A stretch of DNA of 28,732 nucleotides from NCBI GenBank assembly GCA_946623915.1, contig CAMORQ010000002.1:1-28732 (forward strand), in the 5' to 3' direction. Below, piece by piece: positions 1 to 8,102 of the stretch; position 1 is the stretch's first letter; the number at the start of each line of letters is the position of its first letter. A program made the translations under genes and the position numbers. This DNA comes from an uncultured Coriobacteriaceae bacterium. GTDB lineage: Bacteria; Actinomycetota; Coriobacteriia; Coriobacteriales; Eggerthellaceae. The notes beneath the pieces were generated by a model. The model saw only the letters and a program-made list of their open reading frames with translations. It did no database searches and was not told where the DNA came from.

Positions 1-125
1 CGACCACCGTCAAGACCGGCGACGAGGTCCCCGCCGCGAGTGTTGCGCTGCTGTGCGTCGCGGCCGCCTGCCTGACCGCGTACGCCGCCCTGCGCCTGCG
101 CCAGAGGAGGCACGAAGGCAAGTAA
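1..125 (+). CDS. C-terminal end of a cell-wall surface protein (5'-truncated by window edge)
   Basis: Only the last 40 codons are in the window (frame starts at base 3, stop TAA at 123-125). The peptide reads TTVKTGDEVPAAS, then a hydrophobic stretch of about 20 residues, then the basic tail RLRQRRHEGK. This is the layout of a sortase-type cell-wall sorting signal: motif, membrane segment, positive tail. The motif is VKTGD rather than canonical LPXTG. The tail residues are identical to the end of the next large gene, and the spacing from motif to stop is the same, so the two proteins are paralogues at least at their anchors. Everything upstream, including the functional ectodomain, lies outside the window, so its binding role cannot be judged. 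Confidence 0.75.
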   Translation, partial: TTVKTGDEVPAASVALLCVAAACLTAYAALRLRQRRHEGK

Positions 126-191
126 CCCTCTTCCGCAACAAATGTGACAGCAACGCGTCGTTGCTGTCACATTTGGATAATCCGGCAACCA
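83..191 (+). repeat. Direct repeat, copy 1 (anchor codons plus hairpin block)
   Basis: This block matches 6490-6598 at a constant offset of 6407 bases with only three differences that I count (positions 129, 132 and 184). It spans the last ~14 codons of the surface protein, the stop codon and a perfect hairpin. Similarity stops abruptly on both sides, apart from the sorting motif further upstream (7-25 matches 6414-6432). Confidence 0.9.
139..175 (+). terminator. Perfect 17-bp-stem hairpin after surface protein gene, copy 1
   Basis: The left arm CAAATGTGACAGCAACG (139-155) and its exact reverse complement (159-175) are separated by a 3-nt loop. It begins 13 bases after the stop codon. The right arm contains TTT but no long U-tract follows, so it is either a GC-rich-genome style terminator or an mRNA-stabilising or protein-binding palindrome. 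An identical copy follows the next surface protein gene. Confidence 0.6.
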
Positions 192-250
192 AAGCAAATC
201 GCACCGTTAGGTTCACATTACTCAATCACGCTAACCTGCATGCTCCATCA

Positions 251-278
251 CACTATAGTGCAGAAAGTCCCTTATAAT
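251..278 (+). promoter_or_regulatory. Probable promoter of the large surface protein gene
   Basis: A consensus -10 hexamer TATAAT lies at 273-278 inside an AT-rich stretch (about 190-330) that contrasts with the GC-rich surroundings. There is no good -35 hexamer at normal spacing. Instead the -35 zone holds a perfect 10-bp palindrome CACTATAGTG (251-260), which could be an operator. Transcription would start near 285, giving a leader of about 55 nt before the ATG at 341. Confidence 0.5.
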
Positions 279-340
279 GGTAGAATTAGTATCCCATTAA
301 AATGCACCATATTGTCAACATTCTATAGACGGGAAGAACT

Positions 341-3300
341 ATGAAGAAGACTGCCGCCGTGAAGATGGCCACACTGTTCTGCGCCATCGCGTTTTCGCTC
401 TGTTTGGCACCTTTAGCCTGGGCAGACACGAACGCGGATGGTCCCTGGAGCATCGGCGAGACGCATTTTGCAACGCTCCAGGAAGCAATCGATAACGTTG
501 GCGAAGGCTCGTCGGCGACGGTTGCGCTCGCGGCAGATGTCGAAGAACCTGCAGCCACCAAATTCGCCAAGAAAGACATAGTGGTCGATCTCGGCGGCCA
601 CACGCTTTCGGGTAAACAGTTCACCGGCGCACCCATCTTGTCCATTATCGACGGCGGTTCTCTTACCGTGAAAAACGGCGTCGTGCGCGACGGTACCAGC
701 ACGTGCAACACATCGAGCAGCTTCCGTGAAGGCGGTACGGGCGGTGTGTTCGGCTACAACGCCACTGTGTCCGTGCAGGATGTCACCTTCCTCGACAACG
801 TGGACACGTCTCACATCGGTTGGTGCGGCAACTCTGTGTTCGTTTACAAGGGCACGCTTTCCGTCGATGGTTGCACGTTCGACAACGAAAAGCCCCTCGG
901 CGGCGACTCCCATGCAGCGGTCGGGTCGGAATACGCCGACGTCACCATCAACAACTCCACATTCCACAATCAGCACCGGGCAGTGTCCGTCCATGGAAAC
1001 ACGGCGCTCATTTCCAATTCCGATATATCCAACAACAAGCAAGGCACCTACGACGGCATCGTTCGCTATACCACCTCGGGCGATACGGGGCGCATCACGC
1101 TCGACACCTGCACGGTGAAAGACAACTACGTGGCAAGCAACCTCGCCTCTATCCTGCTCGTCGAAGGCGGGAGCAAGTGGTCGTACATGACCCTGCGCAA
1201 TTGTCAGATTAGCAACAACGAAAGCAAGTCTGGCTGCATCATTAGGATGACGGGCAACTTCACGAGCGTCGCATGGAACAAGCTCAGCCTGGAAAACACG
1301 GTTGTTGCTGACAACGTTTCGGTCGACGGAGCGCTGGAAATCGGCAGCTACACGTCGCTGAACATGGACAATTCGGTCGTGAAGGATAATGTGGCGAAGG
1401 GCCGCAACGGATACTACCTTGCCCAGGCTGGCGGCATCAAGTTCTACGGCCGCGAATTCAACATGACGAACAGCGCGGTCTACAACAACGTGCTCGAGCG
1501 TGTCGACCACCGCAGTCCCGGTGTGGCCAACGATCTGTTCGTCCAGATGCACGTCGACCGTACCTACAGCAGCGGTCTTGCGGGCATGTGCGCCGCCAAG
1601 GACATGCACGACTTCACCGATCCCGACTACGACTTCTCCAACTTGGTGTGGAAAGACGGCAAGAGCACCGGTTTTGAAGACAAGCCGGCGGATTTCATCG
1701 ACGAGCGCTGCTACTACACGGTTACCGATGTCAGCAACTTGGTGGTTGCGCGCATCGGTGACGACGTGTACGGCTCGCTCGAAGACGCGTTTACGGCAGC
1801 GCAGGACGGCGATACCATCGAACTCGTTTCCAAGGAGCAGGTCGTCTCGGTGCCAAGCAGCGTTCCTGTTACCAAGAGCGTCACGCTGGATGTGTGCGAC
1901 CATAATATAAAGGCAGCCGAAGAGGGCGGCGAAGTGTTCTCGGTGAAGAGCGGCGCCACCCTTACCTTTGCGAACACGCCAAGCGACGACCCTGCTAACA
2001 GCGTCGAAGGCGGCATCGAAGCCGGTGTAATTGCCATCGAAGACGGCGGCAAGGCGGTCGTCTCGCAAAACATGCTCATCGTCAGCGTGGCGAACGGGGG
2101 CGATTTCGTCATCGAGCCGCTCGGTATTACCTGCGATGTTTCGCTTGCGCCTGGCAAGTTCATCACGTTTGGCGAAGCTTACGATGACGCCGATTCGTAC
2201 CGTAGCTCGATTTCGGTAATCCTCGACGGTGGCGTGCGCGACGCGTTGAACGCTGGAACGAGCGACGAAGTGGTCATCGCCTCCGGCGGGAACCCCAACA
2301 TGCTCAATTCCCTTACCTTGCCGGGGCTGACCAACGCGTCGGTGGACAAGATTTTCAAAGACGGGACCATCGTCTTGAAGGTCGTCAACGCCCTTTACCT
2401 TTCCGGTGCGGGCAACGACGGCAACGACGGCAAACAGGCGTCGAGCGCCCTGCGCACGTTCGCGGAGGTTCAACGGCGTATCGAAGCCGACCCGAGCATC
2501 GAAGCGGTTATCGTGTGCGGCACTGTGCCGATCGAAGATGCCCAGACGTGGAGCCTGCCTGACGGTGTGCCCGTGCTGCGCGACCGCGGCTTTAGAAGCG
2601 CTTTGGTGCGTGTGGCCGACGGCGGTTCGCTCACCCTTGAAAACGTCCGGATCAGCGGCAACCGCGTCCAGGCGACTTCCGCGTTGATCGAAGTGGACGA
2701 AGGCGGCTTCTTGGGAATCAACGACGGGACCGCGCTCGTGGATAGCATCAACGATTGGAATAACTACTACCACTTCGGCGGCGCCGTGCACATCAAGGGC
2801 GGCGACGTCGTGATGAGCGGCGGTTTCATCGGAGCCAACCAGTCGGCCTACGGCGGAGGTGTGTGCGTCAAAGGCGGCACGTTCGACATGTCGGGCGGCG
2901 AAATCTCCGGCAATTACGCGCGCACGATCGCAGGCGACCAGGCGGCTGGCGGCGGCGTGTGCGTGCTGCAGGGCGGCAAGATGAACCTTTCGGGCGATGC
3001 GGCGATCGTGGGCAATCGGTCGTCGTGCTTCGGCGGCGGTATTTCGCTCGGCGCCCTGAATGGCACGCGCAGCTGGTACGTAGAGACCGTGGACGGTGTC
3101 ACGCGGAACCTGGGCACGAGCCTTTCCATGACTGGTGGACGCATTGACGGCAACACGTGTTCGCGCGCCGGCGGCGGCATCTTTATCCAGGACTCCACAG
3201 AAGCATACATAACAGGCGGCGTCCTGGTTAACAACACGGCGCATGCCGGGGTCAGCTACTTCGGCGGCGGTGCCATCTATGTCAACGGCCTGCATTCGGT

Positions 3301-6300
3301 GGACAATTGGACCTACGAAGAGTACAACGACGAGTTCGCCAATGCGGAGAGGGGCTTCACCCACGGCTACCTGTACATCGAAAACGTCGAAATCGCCAGC
3401 AACACCGCCGAATGGTTGGGTGGGGCGTACGCTGCTTGCGTCACGAGCAAGACAATCATGGGCGATGCGACCACGGCGATTCACGACAACGCTATCCTGA
3501 ACAAAGGCTTTACCGGAACGAAGACGACGGGCGACAACGTGGACGTGTTCCTGTCCTACCTTGGCTACTGGGGCTCGACTCCGGGTCCCCATCCGCCAGC
3601 GTATCTTTCCAGGCACATGATTGGCGGCGGTGAATACAACTGGTACAACGCCGGCAACGGACAGCCCTACGACAACGAATTCATCTACAACAACTCGAAG
3701 ACTGTGCAGGCGAAATCGGACGTAGGATTCTCCGACCCCGACATGCAAAAGGCTGTCAGCGGTGCGAAGGTGCTCATCGCCGGCAATTACAGCGGATCGA
3801 ACGGCGGTGGTATCGGCAGCAACGGCACGGTCGAGTTCGGCAAGATCGAAGAGAAGGTCGACGTGGCAGTGCAGAAAGCATGGGACGACGAAGGCGACTC
3901 TGCCAGCCGTCCGACCGCGTTGAAGTACCAGCTCTACCGTGCCGAGGGCGCTGAAGGCACACCCGAGCTGTACGACGAAGTCGTCGTCGAGGCGGGAGAG
4001 AACGGCGCCTTCAGCCACGTGTGGATGGACCTTCTTAAGTTCGTGCCGGGCATCGACGAAGAGGTTCCTTACGTTTACACCGTGAAAGAGGACCTGACCT
4101 ACGTGCCGACCGACGCGGCTGGCAATCGCATCGACCTTGCCAAGACCTATGTAAGCGAAGTCGAACGCGTCGCCGACACCGCGCGGACCATCGAGCGTCC
4201 CACGACGGAAATCGACCGCGACGTGTACGATCAGGCAATCGAAAATTGGCAGATCACCAATACACCCTACGTGCCCGAACCGACCGACTTCACCCTGCCG
4301 GTTGAAAAGACGCTTGCGGGCGACACCCCTGCGGAAGACCAGACGTTCTCGTTCGTGCTGGTTCCCGAAGAAGGTGCGCCTTTGGCGGATCCGAACGTCG
4401 TTACCATCGAAGGCGAAGGCGTGGGTTACTTCGGGGCCATCAGTTTCGACGAGGCTGGTACCTATACCTACACGGTTACCGAGGTCGCAGGGCCCGAAGG
4501 CATTGGGTATACCTACGATGACACCACGTACACCGTGATCGTGGACGTGGTGGATGTTGACGGCCAGCTTGAAGCAACCGCGCGGATTCTCGACCAGGCG
4601 GGTAGCGAAGTCGATGCGGCGGCGTTCGTGAACACCTACCGCATCACCCCCGCAACCGCCACGATTCCCGTATCCAAGACCGTGACCGAAGGTGCTCCCG
4701 ACGCTACGTTCACGTTCCGTGCCACGGCGCTCGACGGCGCTCCCGAACCGAATGGCGGAAGTGAAATCAGTGTGGTCGGCCCAGGTGCCGCCGAGTTTGG
4801 AGAGATTACGTTCACGCAGCCGGGCACGTATTCCTACGAGGTTGTCGAAGTGGCCACGAACGCTGCCGGATGGATCTACGACCAATCCGTGTACACGGTT
4901 ATCTACGACGTTGCGCTGAATCCGGACGCCTCCCTGTCCGTTGTGCCTACAGTGCTGAAGAACGGCGATTCTGCGCCCAACGGTGTCATCGTATTCGAGA
5001 ATCGCTACGAGGAAGCGCCGGGCACGGCCGATGGCATTGTGGTCAGCAAGTCGGTCGTTTCCCCGTTCGCGCCGAGCAATGCAGCCGAGTTCCGCTTTGC
5101 CCTCGTGCCGGGCAACGTGTCCAACCCCATGCCTGCATCCGATTCGGTTTCGGTGGTTGGCGCTGGCACCGCAGCCTTCGGGCCGATCGTGTTCGAGCAG
5201 GCCGGCACCTACGAGTACATGGTCACCGAAATAGCGGACGGCGCCCCTGGCTACACGTACGACCACTCGGTGTTCACTGTCCGCTACACCGTGGAGGCAG
5301 TCGCCGGTACTGGTGATGCGCCCAAGATGCAGCTTGTCGTCACCAAGACCGAAATCCTGAAAGATGGCGCCCCGGTTGACGGCGTCGCGTTCGAAAACGA
5401 GTTTGCGGTTAATCCGATCGAGGATGCGGTGGAGCTTACCAAGGTGTTCCAGGGTGCTGCCGAAGACACGCGGCCTGCGTTCGAATTCATCCTTGCCCGC
5501 GAAGATGCTGCAAGTCCCATGCCTGCCGGCGTCGACGCCGACGAAGTGACGCTTTCGGTTGATGGCGCTGGCACGGCTACGTCAGGTGCCATCCGCTTCG
5601 ATGCACCTGGAGTGCATGCGTACACACTGCATGAAGTTGCCGGCACGGTCGAAGGGGTCGTCTACGACGCCGCCGTTTACCGCATCGTCTACACGGTCGA
5701 AGAGCGTGATGGTGTGCTTGTGGCAGATAAGGCAGTGTACTCTGCGGGAGACGTCGTTGACGCGGCCGTGTTTACGAACACCTACGTGCCCGACGAGCCT
5801 GAGCCGGAACCTGCTCCGGAGCCGGAACCCGAGCCTGCTCCCGCCCCCGAACCGGAGCCCGAGCCCGCCCCCGAGCCCGAACCAGCGCCGGAGCCTGAGC
5901 CTGAGCCTGCGCCGGAGCCCGAGCCTGCGCCTGAGCCGGAACCCGCGCCGGAGCCCGAGCCCGAGCCCGAGCCGGAACCTGCCCCAGAACCTGAACCAGC
6001 TCCCGAACCTGAGCCTGCTCCGGAGCCTGCCCCCGAGCCTGAACCGGAACCGGAGCCCGAGCCTGTTCCCGAGCAGGAGCCTACGATCGAGGTCACGCCC
6101 GAGGTCATCGAGGCTGAAGTTCCCGAGACCCCCGAAACACCTGCTATCGAAGAGGAGGACAAGCCCGTCGTTGACAAGCAGGAAGAGGTTGTCGAGACGA
6201 CCGAGCCGGAGACTGTTGAAACGCCGGCTAAAGAGGAAGAGAAGGTTGAGCCTCTCGTTCCGCCAGAGGAACCTGCTGCAACCGCAGAAGAAGCGAAGCC

Positions 6301-6532
6301 CGCCTCTCCCGCGCCGTCAGCGACGCCGACTCCTGCGGTGACATCGACGGCGACGCCGTCCGTCTCGCCCGAGCCCGAATCAGAGCAGCCGCGCACGGTT
6401 GCAGGAACGAATGCCGTCAAGACCGGCGACGAAGCGCCTGCTTCCGCGTTGGCGATAGCCGCACTGGCATCGGCTGCGATCCTCGTTCTCGCCGCCCTGC
6501 GCCTGCGCCAGAGGAGGCACGAAGGCAAGTAA
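341..6532 (+). CDS. Giant cell-wall adhesin: beta-helix, Cna-B, four pilin isopeptide domains, Pro-Glu stalk
   Basis: A 2063-residue secreted, probably wall-anchored surface protein. A signal peptide (1-28, AWA before the cut) is followed by a right-handed beta-helix-like region to about residue 1150, with many short Gly/Asn-rich repeats of the pectate-lyase or polymorphic-membrane-protein type. A Cna-B-like domain spans about 1172-1310. Four Spy0128/FctA-type pilin domains follow (about 1313-1433, 1437-1557, 1563-1688, 1690-1815). Each keeps the Lys near its start (VEK, VSK, VSK, LTK), a Glu in the TVTE-like strand and a closing Asn (VNTY, ENRY, ENEF, TNTY), as expected for intramolecular isopeptide bonds. 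A Pro-Glu stalk (1820-1914) precedes VKTGDE (2026-2031), a membrane segment and RLRQRRHEGK. GGGAAG at 331-336 supports this start. Adhesion is inferred; the ligand is unknown. It could instead bind or cleave glycan through the beta-helix. Confidence 0.88.
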   Translation: MKKTAAVKMATLFCAIAFSLCLAPLAWADTNADGPWSIGETHFATLQEAIDNVGEGSSATVALAADVEEPAATKFAKKDIVVDLGGHTLSGKQFTGAPILSIIDGGSLTVKNGVVRDGTSTCNTSSSFREGGTGGVFGYNATVSVQDVTFLDNVDTSHIGWCGNSVFVYKGTLSVDGCTFDNEKPLGGDSHAAVGSEYADVTINNSTFHNQHRAVSVHGNTALISNSDISNNKQGTYDGIVRYTTSGDTGRITLDTCTVKDNYVASNLASILLVEGGSKWSYMTLRNCQISNNESKSGCIIRMTGNFTSVAWNKLSLENTVVADNVSVDGALEIGSYTSLNMDNSVVKDNVAKGRNGYYLAQAGGIKFYGREFNMTNSAVYNNVLERVDHRSPGVANDLFVQMHVDRTYSSGLAGMCAAKDMHDFTDPDYDFSNLVWKDGKSTGFEDKPADFIDERCYYTVTDVSNLVVARIGDDVYGSLEDAFTAAQDGDTIELVSKEQVVSVPSSVPVTKSVTLDVCDHNIKAAEEGGEVFSVKSGATLTFANTPSDDPANSVEGGIEAGVIAIEDGGKAVVSQNMLIVSVANGGDFVIEPLGITCDVSLAPGKFITFGEAYDDADSYRSSISVILDGGVRDALNAGTSDEVVIASGGNPNMLNSLTLPGLTNASVDKIFKDGTIVLKVVNALYLSGAGNDGNDGKQASSALRTFAEVQRRIEADPSIEAVIVCGTVPIEDAQTWSLPDGVPVLRDRGFRSALVRVADGGSLTLENVRISGNRVQATSALIEVDEGGFLGINDGTALVDSINDWNNYYHFGGAVHIKGGDVVMSGGFIGANQSAYGGGVCVKGGTFDMSGGEISGNYARTIAGDQAAGGGVCVLQGGKMNLSGDAAIVGNRSSCFGGGISLGALNGTRSWYVETVDGVTRNLGTSLSMTGGRIDGNTCSRAGGGIFIQDSTEAYITGGVLVNNTAHAGVSYFGGGAIYVNGLHSVDNWTYEEYNDEFANAERGFTHGYLYIENVEIASNTAEWLGGAYAACVTSKTIMGDATTAIHDNAILNKGFTGTKTTGDNVDVFLSYLGYWGSTPGPHPPAYLSRHMIGGGEYNWYNAGNGQPYDNEFIYNNSKTVQAKSDVGFSDPDMQKAVSGAKVLIAGNYSGSNGGGIGSNGTVEFGKIEEKVDVAVQKAWDDEGDSASRPTALKYQLYRAEGAEGTPELYDEVVVEAGENGAFSHVWMDLLKFVPGIDEEVPYVYTVKEDLTYVPTDAAGNRIDLAKTYVSEVERVADTARTIERPTTEIDRDVYDQAIENWQITNTPYVPEPTDFTLPVEKTLAGDTPAEDQTFSFVLVPEEGAPLADPNVVTIEGEGVGYFGAISFDEAGTYTYTVTEVAGPEGIGYTYDDTTYTVIVDVVDVDGQLEATARILDQAGSEVDAAAFVNTYRITPATATIPVSKTVTEGAPDATFTFRATALDGAPEPNGGSEISVVGPGAAEFGEITFTQPGTYSYEVVEVATNAAGWIYDQSVYTVIYDVALNPDASLSVVPTVLKNGDSAPNGVIVFENRYEEAPGTADGIVVSKSVVSPFAPSNAAEFRFALVPGNVSNPMPASDSVSVVGAGTAAFGPIVFEQAGTYEYMVTEIADGAPGYTYDHSVFTVRYTVEAVAGTGDAPKMQLVVTKTEILKDGAPVDGVAFENEFAVNPIEDAVELTKVFQGAAEDTRPAFEFILAREDAASPMPAGVDADEVTLSVDGAGTATSGAIRFDAPGVHAYTLHEVAGTVEGVVYDAAVYRIVYTVEERDGVLVADKAVYSAGDVVDAAVFTNTYVPDEPEPEPAPEPEPEPAPAPEPEPEPAPEPEPAPEPEPEPAPEPEPAPEPEPAPEPEPEPEPEPAPEPEPAPEPEPAPEPAPEPEPEPEPEPVPEQEPTIEVTPEVIEAEVPETPETPAIEEEDKPVVDKQEEVVETTEPETVETPAKEEEKVEPLVPPEEPAATAEEAKPASPAPSATPTPAVTSTATPSVSPEPESEQPRTVAGTNAVKTGDEAPASALAIAALASAAILVLAALRLRQRRHEGK
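5798..6082 (+). repeat. Pro-Glu/Pro-Ala repeat stalk inside the adhesin gene
   Basis: This stretch encodes about 95 residues made almost only of PEPEP and PAPEPE units, so the DNA is a degenerate 6-nt repeat of Pro and Glu codons. Both codon sets are mixed, which argues for purifying selection on an extended rod rather than a recent slippage expansion. Such Pro-rich stretches typically carry a surface protein across the peptidoglycan to expose the distal domains. Confidence 0.85.
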
Positions 6533-6598
6533 CCCACTACCGCAACAAATGTGACAGCAACGCGTCGTTGCTGTCACATTTGGATAATCCAGCAACCA
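6490..6598 (+). repeat. Direct repeat, copy 2 (anchor codons plus hairpin block)
   Basis: Second copy of the block at 83-191. It covers the final ~14 codons, the stop at 6530-6532 and the hairpin. After 6598 the two copies diverge completely: copy 1 leads into a promoter for another surface protein, copy 2 into the convergent HAD gene. Confidence 0.9.
6546..6582 (+). terminator. Perfect 17-bp-stem hairpin after surface protein gene, copy 2
   Basis: Identical in both arms and loop to the hairpin at 139-175 (arms 6546-6562 and 6566-6582). It separates the adhesin gene from the convergent minus-strand HAD gene, which fits a role in stopping transcription. As in copy 1 there is no strong U-run. 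Confidence 0.6.
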
Positions 6599-6695
6599 GG
6601 CATGCCGAGCGACTTCACAACGATGTACGGGCGCGCCAAACGGCAGGCGCCCCTAACGGCACGCATAGGAGGCCGGAAGGGCGGTACGCGTTGTA

Positions 6696-7346
6696 CTAAA
6701 GCAGTTCGTTAAACGACCGGATGGCTATATCGGCCGCATCCTGAAGTTGTTCGAACGTGCCGGTTTCGTCGTGGTCGTAACAGCCGCAGGTGTGTAAGCC
6801 CGCGTCGCTCATGGCACGGATAGCGTAGAGCGCGTCGTCGAAGCCCCATGTAGTCGATACGTCCGACCCCATCACCTCGATGGCGTGTAAGTAGATGCGT
6901 TCGTCTTGCTTGGACATACCCACATCTTCGGTAGTCACGATTTTCACGAACGCATCAGCGATGCCGGCGCGTCCCAGCCCTGCTTGGACGTAGCGTTGCG
7001 GACTCGAGCTAACCACCGTGCACGGAATGCCTTCAGCGCGTGCGGCGCGCACGAATTCAATGGCGCCAGGCAAAGGGCAGGCTTCTTCGCGATAAAAATC
7101 CAGCAGAGCGAAATCGAGCATTTCCAGCACATGTTGGGGGCTGTCGCCGATGCCGTGCTCGTGGAACTTCCCCGCACCCAGTTGGATGGGCAGCGACCGG
7201 ATTTCGTTTATCTGCTCTTCGGTAAAAGGTATGCTTGCCTGATCGAACAGGTCCTCTTCCAGGGCGTTCCAAGCCTCCATGGTGTCGAGCAGCGTGCCAT
7301 CGCAGTCGAAGATGAACCCCGACGCTCCTTTGAAAATCGAGTGCAT
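6696..7346 (-). CDS. HAD-superfamily phosphatase, beta-phosphoglucomutase-like subclass
   Basis: A 216-residue cytosolic hydrolase. HAD motif I DCDGTLLD (14-21) gives the nucleophile and acid/base Asp pair. VVSSS is motif II, the Lys of MSKQD fits motif III, and GFDDALYAI fits the acidic motif IV. The alpha-helical cap after motif I is of the size seen in phosphoglycolate phosphatase and phosphoglucomutase relatives. The natural substrate is probably a small phosphorylated metabolite but cannot be read from the sequence. It starts 9 nt after the apt stop codon, so the two are almost certainly co-transcribed, with GGTAGGA in the gap as a ribosome site. A nucleotide or sugar-phosphate salvage role beside apt is plausible but inferred. 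Confidence 0.85.
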   Translation of the reverse strand: MHSIFKGASGFIFDCDGTLLDTMEAWNALEEDLFDQASIPFTEEQINEIRSLPIQLGAGKFHEHGIGDSPQHVLEMLDFALLDFYREEACPLPGAIEFVRAARAEGIPCTVVSSSPQRYVQAGLGRAGIADAFVKIVTTEDVGMSKQDERIYLHAIEVMGSDVSTTWGFDDALYAIRAMSDAGLHTCGCYDHDETGTFEQLQDAADIAIRSFNELL

Positions 7347-7355
7347 GGTCGGTTC

Positions 7356-7889
7356 CTACCTTACTTTAATCAACGAGAACAGTTCTGCGTCGGTATGGGG
7401 CGCGAGGACCTCGCGCGGATTCAGGAATTCGAGCTCCAGCAGAAAGCCCATGCCCGCCACACGTGCGCCCGAGCGTTCCACCAGCCTAATTTGCGCTACT
7501 GCCGTGCCACCCGTCGCGACCAAGTCGTCCACGAGCAAAACAACATCGCTTGCATCCAGCGCGTCTTGGTGAATCTCCAGTTTGTCGGTGCCGTATTCGA
7601 GGTCGTATTCCTGCGCATACGTCTCGCGGGGAAGCTTGCCTGGCTTGCGCACAGGGACGAACCCGGCACCAAGTCTGTACGCCACCGGGGCCGCGATCGT
7701 GAACCCCCGTGCTTCTGCCCCGAGGACTTTGGTCACGCCTGCATCGGCGAAGTGGTCGGCGATGCGATCGACCGCTTCCCGAAAACCTTCGGAATCCTTT
7801 AAAAGGGTGGTGATGTCCTTGAAAACCACTCCCGGTTTGGGATAGTCGGCAATGTCGGTAATCAAGTCCTCGAGGTTGATGTCAGACAT
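7356..7889 (-). CDS. apt: Adenine phosphoribosyltransferase
   Basis: A 177-residue enzyme that converts adenine plus PRPP to AMP in purine salvage. The PRPP-binding signature VVLLVDDLVATGGT lies at 116-129 and is preceded by the family features GVVFKDITTLL (20-30), EARGF (59-63) and the flexible-loop region RKPGKLPRET (81-90). Length is typical of the family. I chose the ATG at 7889 because AAGGAG (complement of 7896-7901) sits 6 nt upstream and because homologous sequence starts here. A longer in-frame opening from 7991 adds 34 residues unlike any Apt. First gene of an apt-HAD operon, divergent from the membrane protein gene at 8103. Confidence 0.95.
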   Translation of the reverse strand: MSDINLEDLITDIADYPKPGVVFKDITTLLKDSEGFREAVDRIADHFADAGVTKVLGAEARGFTIAAPVAYRLGAGFVPVRKPGKLPRETYAQEYDLEYGTDKLEIHQDALDASDVVLLVDDLVATGGTAVAQIRLVERSGARVAGMGFLLELEFLNPREVLAPHTDAELFSLIKVR

Positions 7890-8017
7890 AATGGGCTCCT
7901 TGCCAAATGAGCTGCAGAATGCGTTGCGGGGTGCATCCACGTTGTCCTTGCTTAGGCAGAAGGATGTAAATGCTTTCGTACATTTTCGCACAGGTTGTGG
8001 GGCGGGGCCGTGCTCAC

Positions 8018-8046
8018 TTGTGGAAAATGCGACGTCAGTCTACAAT
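8018..8046 (+). promoter_or_regulatory. Probable sigma-70-type promoter for the membrane protein gene
   Basis: A -35-like TTGTGG (8018-8023) and a -10 TACAAT (8041-8046) are separated by 17 nt. Transcription would begin near 8053, about 50 nt before the ATG at 8103. The 7890-8102 gap between divergent apt and this gene holds nothing else that I recognise. Confidence 0.5.
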
Positions 8047-8102
8047 TCCAAAGAACACGCGACGCTGCACGAAACGCAACATAACCGCAGCAGGAGGGTG
8101 CT

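Noticed and set aside
413..5266. Very long minus-strand open frame (1617 codons) opposite the adhesin gene
   Set aside because: It is a codon-bias shadow: the sense frame has a signal peptide, recognisable domains and an anchor, while the antisense product is a low-complexity Arg/His/Val/Asp-rich string without domains.
5559..6341. Plus-strand 260-codon frame overlapping the Pro-Glu stalk
   Set aside because: It reads the repeat codons in a shifted frame, giving only Ser/Arg/Pro/Leu repeats; it has no ribosome site or domain.
5782..6537. Minus-strand Gly/Ser-rich frame (GSGSGA repeats)
   Set aside because: This is the antisense reading of the Pro-Glu repeat and is not an independent gene.
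7890..7991. N-terminal extension of Apt
   Set aside because: The extra 34 residues are not Apt-like and the strong ribosome site lies before the ATG at 7889.
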